A stretch of 64,000 nt of DNA, taken from Liolophura sinensis (taxonomy: Eukaryota; Mollusca; Polyplacophora; Chitonida; Chitonidae). The stretch lies in NCBI RefSeq assembly GCF_032854445.1, contig NC_088302.1:48142046-48206045 (forward strand), written 5' to 3'. Shown here one piece after another: positions 47,861 to 58,309 of the stretch. Position 1 is the first letter of the stretch; every line of letters begins with the position of its first letter. The translations under genes and the position numbers were made by a program. The notes under the pieces are model-generated. The model was given only the letters and a program-made list of their open reading frames with translations. It had not been told where the DNA came from and searched no databases.

Positions 47861-48090
47861 TGACAGCCAATTATCACGTGACGCTTTCAACGCTTGTGAT
47901 TGGCCAAGTTCATAAGGGCTTCTGTATCACGGCTATCCTCAGTAAATCGTCCGTCAGTGCCATATCCCCAATACTAAACTTCACCTTCTCGGCTTTCAAA
48001 ACTTTATAGAAGTTTTCTGTAACAACTGTGTCTTGCATCCTTTTTGTACGTATATATAGTTGCAGACTTTCAGTTCACTTGAAAATATAA
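47861..48090 (+). promoter_or_regulatory. Promoter-like segment without an assigned gene
   Basis: Contains CCAAT (about 47867), a CACGTG E-box (about 47876), an inverted CCAAT (GATTGGCC, about 47899), and TATATATAG at 48051-48059 followed by TCAGTTCACTT near the expected start site. The next ATG (48091) opens only 24 codons. It could drive a non-coding transcript or a first exon, or it could be chance. Confidence 0.25.
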
Positions 48091-50471
48091 ATGAATATCA
48101 ATGTAACTAGCAAGGCACCAATCATGCGAGTTCGCGATTCCGCAAGTCTTCCATATCAGACCTAGTTGGCTGATCAGTGAGTGGTGGCCTGCAGGGAGAT
48201 CTCATGAAAACGCTGTAAATGGTTTTTGTAGCCGAAAGAGTCGATATATATCATTAAAGTTTAAAGACTAGACATTATGAACAAGCTGCTGTATGAAATG
48301 TGGCTATAGTGTCTGCGTTTTCATTGTAAATGTGGCACAAATGTAGTCAAGCAGACGAATAGAAAACATTATAGGTGTATCTTAAATGAAAAATAAATCG
48401 GACTACTGTTCACACCTTTGTTTAATCCTTTGTTCTATGTGTTGCTGCTTTCTGGAATCAGTTCTAAAGGGATTATCTGGGTTGTGAAATATTTATAATC
48501 CCCTGAATCACACAATTAACATGTAATTACTAAAATGTTTTGAGTGTGGTAAAAGGAATGGCAACGAATACCATTGGCAACTGAGTAAATATGCATTCAA
48601 AAGCAATTAATAAAGATGTTGTGGGTTTGCGGAGTGGTAGAGGTAGGTAGAGTCGGGCTGTGCATTCGTGGTTCCTTCGGACAATACAGTGGAGCACGCG
48701 CTCGCTGCAAATATCCTAATAAATATAGGACTGACTCGACCGTCTTCCAATGTTGAAACAGTCTACAACACAAGATACGGATCGGAATATTTCATCGTAT
48801 AATTAAACAGTTCACACTGGGCAGATTCTTGACAGACATGCGCACTGATAAGTTGTAAACAGCGAATTGATTTGAAGCGTATCGGTAAAGACAAATCTCT
48901 GAAAACGGTTGCTTAATTGTGAATATTTTTAAAATATTTCCGCTCCAGAACGGGACCAGCCAATATCTATGAAAGTTCAAACGAATAATCAAACCTTCGT
49001 TGGATTTATAAGCCGTGTTTACTGCTTTGAGACACGTTTTGTTGCTGTCGAAAATCTGCGGGTTTCACGAATGCAGGTTGTCAGCACAATGCGAAAATTT
49101 TGAGCTGCCATTGGCCAATTTGATTGAAACCACGTGAGCTTGACTTTGAAAACAGGGTGCGTGTTAATGAAGGGATGCCCTCGACTAGACACGGCAATAA
49201 ACAGTTTGCTAAATAGGGCAATTAGGCAGCTTTTGAGGATTGCCTGCATTATGCACGTCTGAGGTCTAAACACCCGTGGAAGAGCAAGCACATTAACGCC
49301 GTCAGTGTAATACAACTTGACGTGACTGGACCACGTGAAATAGGGCCATCTGAAACCCCTGTAGTTAGGAGATTAACACTGATAAATCTGCATTTCCGAT
49401 TAAAATCACCCCGTTGTGGCCTGGACAAAAATTGTGTTATACATGACTTCATGACTGCACGAACTCGGTATGCACGGAGTAGGTTTGGGAGGACTGGTTT
49501 GGATTAAAGCGATTGCAAATTTGGTACAAATACATACTGTATAAACATGCTGTCTTTAGAGTGTTAGGAAGTTAGAAATTTAACATTTTACAAAATGCTT
49601 TATTTTTATTAACACTCAATCGTTTCGCGTAACAGTTTCTGATGTTTCCACCCAAATTTTGCAGCATTAAGCATGTTGTACTTTTAACACTCATGAAATC
49701 TTGATATTTAACATTTGTATTCTAAGAGAGTACTGGCCCATTAAATACACATATATCTCTTCAAGTGAAATACCACTACTTCACAAAATGGTAAACATCC
49801 ACTTTACTTTGGTCTTTTCGAGAGATATTAATAATTAGGTTATTTGGTGATGCATTTATTTTGAAGCGATGTGGCCAAATAAAGAAAGAGTAAACCTTTC
49901 CCGCTTTTCTTCTGTGGTCTTGCCCGATGAGAACAACGCCTTCACGCCTGCAATGGGGATTGAAAGGGGTGGGAAATAAAACAAAAAATGTTAGGCTTGT
50001 TTCTAATTATTGTTTTGTTGCATGTATATAGTGCATATTTACACAGGTTATAAATTAATCAACATCAGTAAAGCCAAATCCAATAGCCAAAATAAATAAA
50101 TAAATAGCCATTAACCATGATGTAAGTGACAAGCCTGTATAAGGAGGGGCTATATCATGCAGATATGTGAAATTTTGTACGCTTTTGATTATATCTTGGC
50201 ATGTAACTAAGTTTGCTCAGTGATGTCTCCAGGCTGTGGACAGCTGACAACTGAACACCATGCAAGCGACAGCGGCGCGTCAAACCTACTTGAAACGTTT
50301 TCTTTAATTATACCTTTAATTTTACTTGAATCTAACAATGGACTTAATGGATCAATATGAAAGACAAGCATTATATGCTGGAAAGATCTCTACAAATTGT
50401 ATCCAAAACCACCTTTATAAGTATGTTTATATTTTTTTATTGAATAGAATGCAGTTAAATGCTTGAATTCT
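48091..50471. other. Intergenic, no gene recognised
   Basis: 2.4 kb with no recognised gene or repeat. The small overlapping frames around 49019-49507 lack known domains. Confidence 0.4.
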
Positions 50472-53243
50472 GTGGTTGGCATGGTGTGCCACATTGATAT
50501 TCCTGGAGTGGTTGGCATGGTGTGCCACCTTAATATTCCTGGAGTGGTTGGCATGGTGTGCCACATTGATATTCCTGGAGTGGTTGGCATGGTGTGCCAC
50601 ATTGATATTCCTGGAGTGGTTGGCATGGTGTGCCACATTGATATCCCTGGAGTGGTTGGCATGGTGTGCCACATTGATATTCCTGGAGTGGTTGGCATGG
50701 TGTGCCACATTGATATCCCTGGAGTGGTTGGCATGGTGTGCCACCTTAATATTCCTGGAGTGGTTGGCATGGTGTGCCACATTGATATTCCTGGAGTGGT
50801 TGGCATGGTGTGCCACCTTGATATCCCTGGAGTGGTTGGCATGGTGTGCCACATTGATATTCCTGGAGTGGTTGGCATGGTGTGCCACATTGATATTCCT
50901 GGAGTGGTTGGCATGGTGTGCCACCTTGATATCCCTGGAGTGGTTGGCATGGTGTGCCACCTTGATATCCCTGGAGTGGTTGGCATGGTGTGCCACCTTG
51001 ATATTCCTGGAGTGGTTGGCATGGTGTGCCACCTTGATATCCCTGGAGTGGTTGGCATGGTGTGCCACATTGATATCCCTGGAGTGGTTGGCATGGTGTG
51101 CCACATTGATATCCCTGGAGTGGTTGGCATGGTGTGCCACATTGATATTCCTGGAGTGGTTGGCATGGTGTGCCACATTGATATTCCTGGAGTGGTTGGC
51201 ATGGTGTGCCACATTGATATTCCTGGAGTGGTTGGCATGGTGTGCCACCTTGATATTCCTGGAGTGGTTGGCATGGTGTGCCACCTTGATATCCCTGGAG
51301 TGGTTGGCATGGTGTGCCACATTGATATCCCTGGAGTGGTTGGCATGGTGTGCCACATTGATATCCCTGGAGTGGTTGGCATGGTGTGCCACATTGATAT
51401 TCCTGGAGTGGTTGGCATGGTGTGCCACATTGATATTCCTGGAGTGGTTGGCATGGTGTGCCACATTGATATTCCTGGAGTGGTTGGCATGGTGTGCCAC
51501 CTTGATATCCCTGGAGTGGTTGGCATGGTGTGCCACATTGATATTCCTGGAGTGGTTGGCATGGTGTGCCACATTGATATCCCTGGAGTGGTTGGCATGG
51601 TGTGCCACATTGATATCCCTGGAGTGGTTGGCATGGTGTGCCACATTGATATTCCTGGAGTGGTTGGCATGGTGTGCCACATTGATATTCCTGGAGTGGT
51701 TGGCATGGTGTGCCACCTTGATATTCCTGGAGTGGTTGGCATGGTGTGCCACCTTGATATCCCTGGAGTGGTTGGCATGGTGTGCCACATTGATATTCCT
51801 GGAGTGGTTGGCATGGTGTGCCACATTGATATCCCTGGAGTGGTTGGCATGGTGTGCCACCTTGATATCCCTGGAGTGGTTGGCATGGTGTGCCACATTG
51901 ATATTCCTGGAGTGGTTGGCATGGTGTGCCACCTTGATATCCCTGGAGTGGTTGGCATGGTGTGCCACCTTGATATCCCTGGAGTGGTTGGCATGGTGTG
52001 CCACATTGATATTCCTGGAGTGGTTGGCATGGTGTGCCACATTGATATCCCTGGAGTGGTTGGCATGGTGTGCCACATTGATATTCCTGGAGTGGTTGGC
52101 ATGGTGTGCCACATTGATATTCCTGGAGTGGTTGGCATGGTGTGCCACATTGATATTCCTGGAGTGGTTGGCATGGTGTGCCACCTTGATATCCCTGGAG
52201 TGGTTGGCATGGTGTGCCACCTTGATATCCCTGGAGTGGTTGGCATGGTGTGCCACATTGATATTCCTGGAGTGGTTGGCATGGTGTGCCACATTGATAT
52301 CCCTGGAGTGGTTGGCATGGTGTGCCACATTGATATCCCTGGAGTGGTTGGCATGGTGTGCCACATTGATATTCCTGGAGTGGTTGGCATGGTGTGCCAC
52401 ATTGATATTCCTGGAGTGGTTGGCATGGTGTGCCACCTTGATATCCCTGGAGTGGTTGGCATGGTGTGCCACATTGATATTCCTGGAGTGGTTTGCATGG
52501 TGTGCCACATTGATATCCCTGGAGTGGTTGGCATGGTGTGCCACCTTGATATCCCTGGAGTGGTTGGCATGGTGTGCCACATTGATATCCCTGGAGTGGT
52601 TGGCATGGTGTGCCACATTGATATCCCGGGAGTGGTTGGCATGGTGTGCCACATTGATATCCCTGGAGTGGTTGGCATGGTGTGCCACATTGATATCCCT
52701 GGAGTGGTTGGCATGGTGTGCCACCTTGATATCCCTGGAGTGGTTGGCATGGTGTGCCACATTGATATTCCTGGAGTGGTTGGCATGGTGTGCCACCTTG
52801 ATATCCCTGGAGTGGTTGGCATGGTGTGCCACATTGATATTCCTGGAGTGGTTGGCATGGTGTGCCACATTGATATTCCTGGAGTGGTTGGCATGGTGTG
52901 CCACATTGATATTCCTGGAGTGGTTGGCATGGTGTGCCACATTGATATTCCTGGAGTGGTTGGCATGGTGTGCCACATTGATATTCCTGGAGTGGTTGGC
53001 ATGGTGTGCCACATTGATATTCCTGGAGTGGTTGGCATGGTGTACCACATTGATATTCCTGGAGTGGTTGGCATGGTGTGCCACATTGATATTCCTGGAG
53101 TGGTTGGCATGGTGTGCCACATTGATATTCCTGGAGTGGTTGGCATGGTGTGCCACATTGATATTCCTGGAGTGGTTGGCATGGTGTGCCACATTGATAT
53201 CTCTGGAGTGGTTGGCATGGTGTGCCACATTGATATTCCTGGA
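50472..53243. repeat. 36-bp minisatellite, 77 units
   Basis: The unit is GTGGTTGGCATGGTGTGCCA followed by CATTGATATTCCTGGA (36 bp), repeated 77 times without an indel. Only a few positions vary: ATT/CTT, GAT/AAT and ATT/ATC near the middle, plus rare single changes in units 57, 60, 72 and 76. Because 36 is a multiple of three, four reading frames stay open for 932-964 codons. None starts with a convincing signal or shows synonymous-only change, so I treat this as non-coding. CTT-type units recur every six to seven units between units 22 and 55. Confidence 0.97.
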
Positions 53244-53380
53244 TGCCATTCAGTCATGTGAAACCGGGTTTACCTGCTTTTATATATCACCTGTCATAGA
53301 AATTCTTGCGACATTTACTTCCTGCTATTTACACATAAACAAGGTATTTTTATACCCACCACTGAATTGAGATTATTGAT

Positions 53381-53495
53381 TGATTTACTTATTTATTTAT
53401 TTGACTGGTGTTTTACATCGTTCTCAGATATATTTTTCTTACACACCCACGACATCCGCTGGTAGCTGGCAGGCGGAAAGGGTGGCCAGCATGTT
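53381..53495 (-). mobile_element. Diverged SINE-1 fragment
   Basis: The T-rich tail TGATTTACTTATTTATTTAT is followed by GACTGGTGTTTTACATCGTT and TTACACACCCACGACATCCG, with GGTGGCCAGCAT at the end. Old copy, truncated. Confidence 0.6.
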
Positions 53496-55568
53496 GAAAA
53501 TATTGAATCAAAAATGATTTTAAAAAATGTCACACGCTAATTAATGAGATTAATGAGTGTTTAAAATTTCAACATATCTGAATGCATGTCGTATATTATT
53601 GTAGGTTATAGTCATTTTAAAACGTGATAATAATTTTAATGATGAAAAAAAAATCAGACAATGTTTTTTATGAAACAGAAGGGACTCATTGTTATTTGAA
53701 TGAACCCGTTCATACAACAAAGCATTGGTTAAATGTAATGTTGGCCTTGTTCTCTTGGCTAGTTTAGACCTGCCAAGAATGAAAAATATAAGGGAATTTA
53801 ACCGACCTATACACCAGAATCATTGCACACAACTAAGAGGAAGCTTGTATCACATGTCGGTTGTTTCACAGAAATTGCTCTCTTGATGTGCTTTCAGGAA
53901 TGTATTTTAAGTATTGCTTCTATGCAAATGACAATGTCCAAAGTGGATGGAATGATCAGATAGTCCCGAATATCGACATCTTTTCAAGAAACTTTCTTTT
54001 CGGTTCTTTACCGACAAACAACAATAGCCTATCCACGCGGTTCGCGTAATTTCGCCAATCTCAAAACAGCTGCGGGGTTCTCAACAACTAATGGTGCTTC
54101 AGAGGATTTTTTGATGCCGAATGTGTCAAAGGTACCGATTGGTCAGAGACGTCACTTAGCCACAAATGACCAACAAGAAGTTTGATTGAGTGGCAAGGTC
54201 GTGTAGCTATCTATATAGTACCAAGTGCTGGGAAATACTATCCTATAGGCGTGAGACAATGGGCTGTCCATGTTAAACGTGCTATTGTATGTCATTTGGT
54301 GCATGGGAACATTTGTAGCTCGATCAGCCTGTCCAAGGTGATCCCTTTTTTGGGGTGAAAAAGTTTGGAATGATAAAAGAATTTATTTATACCGAGAAAT
54401 TCGCATGAAAGTGCTTGGACTGGTAATTAGACGTCTTATTAATTCCAAGAGCATGACCTTTCGAATTTTAGAATCACCTGTTCATTGCCTGCAAGCTGTG
54501 GTATGTTTCGTCTAATTTTAGGTGTCATAAAAACGAAAAAAGAATACTTGCTGCAACTTTCCAAGCGACATTAAAATTTTACTCTTTTGAATAAGCACAT
54601 TCCTTACCGGTGGTGTATATCACGTGGTCAGTTCATGTCTAAGAATAATTTATATAAATACAGGATTAAATATATCAAAAATGCACAGTTATTTAAACAA
54701 AATATCAACCCGATATATGCATACTAAATACTTTTTTCTTTCTGATGTTATATTATTATGGTATATAATGTAATGTAGATGTGATATATATCATTAACCT
54801 GAGCAAGTTTCATCATCAGTCAGTTTTGTATATTACCGTAACGATAAGTCATTCAACCTTTAGCATTGGTGGCATCACATACCTGAAAAAAATATATACA
54901 AAATACCCAATTATGATATTTTATACCTTTGTACATGGTATACTGATATCAGTCTGACAGCACAGGTAATCATTTTTTTCAAACATCTAAACGTTATTCA
55001 AAGTTTTACCAGGAATTCGCAACTGACAATCAAAAGCGTTTATTGTGCGTACCTGTACACAAAGGTTTTCGCATGTTTTTTTTTTATCATTCTTGATACA
55101 TTTTTTTTACTGAAGCTGTCTTTGCAAATTGGTAAAATGTAATTTTAAATATCTGAGGTGTTCAGGTTGAAAGATGTTGAGTATAGCAATATGCACCAAT
55201 TAAACACTCAAAACAATAACAAGTTACATGAAAAAAGTGCTTTGACTGTATCTTCAGGAGTCCACCTTGTTAAACATCATCAAACGATCATGTATTGTTC
55301 TTGACCTAAAATTTCGTCCATGCCAGATATATACTCACTCTGCCTGATTCTGAGAGGTTTGTTGATGTTAGGTGGTTTGAGGTTTGTTTCGAATGTAGGG
55401 TGATTTCCTACAGCATGGAAATATCTCAGTTTCCACACCAAAAGTAAAGAACGGGTACTTCTCTGATGTATTTTTCTTGATATATAATAAATAGAAACTT
55501 TGAGGATTAATTGTGTTACATATAGACGAGCTATTGTCTTCAAATATATGTACGATTAGCATTTCTTC
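53496..55568. other. Intergenic, no gene recognised
   Basis: AT-rich with no recognised gene or repeat. The minus-strand frames at 55280-55574 have no known domain. Confidence 0.4.
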
Positions 55569-55830
55569 ACACAAAAAAATAATCTGTTAATCTTAACAGA
55601 AAGTCTAATGTCTGAGTAATGCTAGGATATATTCTGTTATAAAATAATTTGACAATGTCATATTCAACATAATATCCTGTTAGTTTAATAGAATCTTTAT
55701 GTTGAATTAATAGAATATATGTGTGTATATATATTTAACAGAATAATCTGTTGAAATAGTAGGATACTTTCCAGAATCACTCAGACAACAGAATTTCCGT
55801 TAAAATTGAAAGATTAATTTTTTGATTGTT
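55569..55830. mobile_element. Foldback MITE, copy 3
   Basis: Left ACACAAAAAAATAATCTGTT, AATCTTAACAGAAAGTCTAA; centre CATATTCAACATAATATCCT and AATCTTTATGTTGAATTAAT; right CAGACAACAGAATTTCCGTT, AAAATTGAAAGATTAATTTT. It is the closest relative of the 4.3-kb copy, in the same order throughout. Confidence 0.75.
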
Positions 55831-57080
55831 ACTTCGTTTTACCTTTTATTGGGCCCATCTATCTTACCTGAAATAAGAAATATTGATTTTATTGTTTAAG
55901 TAGGAAAGGAATTAATACAAAGTAAATACTTGTTCTTACCGGTTTAGAATTTCTAACGCCAAACCCGTCCAACAATATTGTGTCCTTGATCCTAACTCCG
56001 GACATACTAGAGGAGTATAAGTTGATCAAATAGCATTTATCCATAATGTGAGAAAGTGGCGAAGCATTCCATGATAGGGGAACAATATGACGGACTCTAA
56101 CATCAGTGACATCGTAATACGGTTTAGAGGTGACAAAGGCGATTACAGCGAGAACCAATTAATGGCCGGTGAACCATAAGAGAGCCTATCAGGACGGAAA
56201 CTGTGATTGCACAATTTAGTGGCCGGGTATTTCTGTGAGGCTAGTGTTCCATAACAAGCGCTCATAACAGGACGCAGTAACTGGACGTAAGTGAACAGTT
56301 CATTGAAAGGCTGACACGACCAAAGAAGAGCAGGGGCCACTGTGGAGTTTTTCATCAGGCGTCCTAACCTGACGTAGCCTTGGCGCAGGGCAGCCATTGT
56401 TACTCTCCAATCATGCGGTAGTTTGTAAATTGAAGGGGTGGACAGGCCATTGGTGAAGTGTTCTTAATAGACTCAAGAGACAACTCCTTTCTCCGCGGGC
56501 GACAGCATATAGTAGGACCTCCACGAATAACCTCAATATCTTCAAACAAGTTTTCAGTTGGCAAAGACGAAATAAAAAGAAAACAAACAAGCTCTGATAT
56601 TGCTTGCCAGCCACACATATGTCTAGCCCTGTTTTCTCACCCGCACAATTGTCAGAATGGTCGCACGTTTGCACCAGCTGAACATCTTTGTTCTATATAC
56701 GAATGAAATCGTGCGGAAATAATGTTTTCTGCTGGTTCTGTAAATGTGATAAGTCAGGCGTGGAGTTTATGAAATTATTATTAGAATAAAGACACTACTT
56801 TCAAAATTATGAAGGATGTGGTGTTAAACACTTAATTCGGCTGAACTGTTTCCAGTACGTTGTGAGGCAAACTATTTCTTCGTAGAATATAGCAAATAGC
56901 CTCCTCTCATTCTTTTTTCAAATCATTTGCTGAAAGAGTACGAGTACTTTATGATTAGTTTCAATAGATTTTGTTGCATAATCGTGTGCTGAGAAAAGTA
57001 GGCAGGTGGTGCTTTATTTAGAGATATTGCCAAGACACTTCACCAATACCCGACTCTGCTTCCACACTCGTTTTAATCTC
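55831..57080. other. Intergenic, upstream of foxQ2b
   Basis: No recognised gene. The overlapping frames at 55889-56706 have no known domain. Enhancers of foxQ2b could lie here but none can be shown. Confidence 0.4.
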
Positions 57081-57120
57081 ATGAATATGTAATAGCTAAA
57101 ATCGCAGCCAATGAAGTGGC
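57081..57120 (+). promoter_or_regulatory. Shared foxQ2 promoter module (ATGAATATGTA + CCAAT)
   Basis: ATGAATATGTA (57081-57091), then a 13-bp gap, then CAGCCAATGAAGTGGC (57105-57120) with a CCAAT box. The same pair in the same order precedes foxQ2a. An additional inverted CCAAT (ATTGG) is at 57178-57182, closer to the TATA box. Confidence 0.5.
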
Positions 57121-57203
57121 TTTAATTCGCCCTCATCCATTGACGCCTTTTGTGAATACGACTCGACACGCTGACGTATTGGAGAGGGAGTTTCTAAAGA
57201 TGG

Positions 57204-57219
57204 TGTTTACCGACAAACA
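57204..57219. promoter_or_regulatory. Inverted pair of forkhead consensus sites
   Basis: TGTTTAC (57204-57210) and ACAAACA (57213-57219) each match the forkhead consensus RYAAAYA on opposite strands. They are separated by CG, so TGTTTACCGACAAACA is a near-palindrome. It lies 4 bp upstream of the TATA box of a forkhead gene, which suggests auto- or cross-regulation. Confidence 0.45.
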
Positions 57220-57223
57220 CAAG

Positions 57224-57230
57224 TATAAAG
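57224..57230 (+). promoter_or_regulatory. TATA box of foxQ2b
   Basis: TATAAAG lies 63 bp before the foxQ2b ATG. A start site near 57254 would give a 5' UTR of about 40 nt. Confidence 0.5.
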
Positions 57231-57292
57231 CCTATCTGCGGCAGTATCTCTGACGATTTGTTGATTCGTGTGGCGTACTCTTGTTTGCAAAC

Positions 57293-58309
57293 ATGTTCGG
57301 GATCGAATCGTCGCCGGCAGCGCTGTCGTACCCTTCGGCGTATTCGTCATCTCGCTTGAGGGTGCTAACTGGAGCACCTTTCCTGGCCACTAGCGAGAGG
57401 TTTGGCTTACCGCAACCCGTTCGTACCCTGGGGCAGTTGCCCTCCACCTACCCGGAGCCTTACCGTTACCAGACTGTTTCCACATCACAGCCCTGGGGCA
57501 CTACACCCTCGCCACTTACAGCGCCATACAGATACAACTCGGGCAGCCCCTATCATAAACTACCGTATGTTTATCATCAAAACGGCATTGGCCTCGTGCA
57601 AAGCTTCCCTCAGGCAAGCTTTTGTGACATTCCCCAAGAACCCAAGCCAACCCAGAGCTACATAGGCTTGATTGCCATCGCTATTCTGAGCACCAAAGAG
57701 AAAAAACTGGTTCTTAGTGACATCTACAAATATATTCTCGATCATTATCCTTACTTCCGGTCCAGAGGCCCTGGATGGAGAAACAGCATCCGACATAATT
57801 TGTCACTGAATGAGTGCTTTATCAAATCAGATCGGAGCTCCAATGGGAAAGGGCACTTCTGGGCAGTCCATCCAGCAAACGTGGAGGATTTCTCTAAAGG
57901 TGACTTCCGTCGACGACGAGCTCAGCGCAAAGTTCGGAAGTACATGAGCCAAAAACGATCGCAAAGCCATTCTGAATCTCTCCAGAAAGATGACGGGTTA
58001 ACTCTGGTAGAAGTCACAAACGACACTGAAAAATTGGAAGATGACTGTGATACGGATATTCCGTGCGACTGGCCGGACAACGACTCAGAAATCGACGTTC
58101 TGGACACGGAAGACGTTGTGGATGAGGTGAAAAAACCGGTTCACAGACGAGGTGCCTTCGATATGGACACGATATTGTCCACTTACTTTCCATGTGCCAG
58201 GAACACTGTGTTAAACGCTGCTTCAGATAATGACGAATTCCCTTCCAAATCACACGAGGAAGTGCCGCTTATGCATATACATGATGGTTGTCGCACGATT
58301 TCCGGGTGA
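57293..58309 (+). CDS. foxQ2: Forkhead transcription factor FoxQ2 (paralogue b)
   Basis: A 338-residue intronless forkhead protein, predicted to be nuclear and DNA-binding. The forkhead domain spans residues 118-210, with recognition helix WRNSIRHNLSLNECFIK at 162-178 and the FoxQ2-type basic end RRRRAQRKVRKY at 206-217. The core is about 83% identical to foxQ2a over 100 residues, with mainly conservative changes plus GRSAN to DRSSN in the wing. An EH1-like motif FDMDTIL (289-295) suggests Groucho/TLE-dependent repression. The N-terminal MFGIESSPA has a weaker EH1-like start. The N-terminal region is rich in Tyr, Pro and Ser; residues 240-282 are acidic. The ATG at 57293 is the first after an in-frame TGA (57251-57253) and has A at -3. 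TTG at 57281 would add four residues but is not a likely start. The protein is 182 residues shorter than foxQ2a, mostly C-terminal to the EH1 motif. Confidence 0.96.
   Translation: MFGIESSPAALSYPSAYSSSRLRVLTGAPFLATSERFGLPQPVRTLGQLPSTYPEPYRYQTVSTSQPWGTTPSPLTAPYRYNSGSPYHKLPYVYHQNGIGLVQSFPQASFCDIPQEPKPTQSYIGLIAIAILSTKEKKLVLSDIYKYILDHYPYFRSRGPGWRNSIRHNLSLNECFIKSDRSSNGKGHFWAVHPANVEDFSKGDFRRRRAQRKVRKYMSQKRSQSHSESLQKDDGLTLVEVTNDTEKLEDDCDTDIPCDWPDNDSEIDVLDTEDVVDEVKKPVHRRGAFDMDTILSTYFPCARNTVLNAASDNDEFPSKSHEEVPLMHIHDGCRTISG

Noticed and set aside
50472..53243. 77 copies of an NFI-type binding palindrome (TTGGC...GCCA) in the minisatellite
   Set aside because: The half-sites are 7 bp apart rather than the 5 bp of the NFI consensus, so this is only a loose resemblance.
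50390..53370. Four overlapping open frames of 932-964 codons on both strands, as possible repeat proteins
   Set aside because: They are a consequence of a 36-bp (12-codon) tandem repeat without stop codons. No frame shows synonymous-only variation, a plausible start context, a signal peptide or a known domain.
57232..58253. Other frames on both strands overlapping foxQ2b
   Set aside because: Shadows of the foxQ2b coding sequence.
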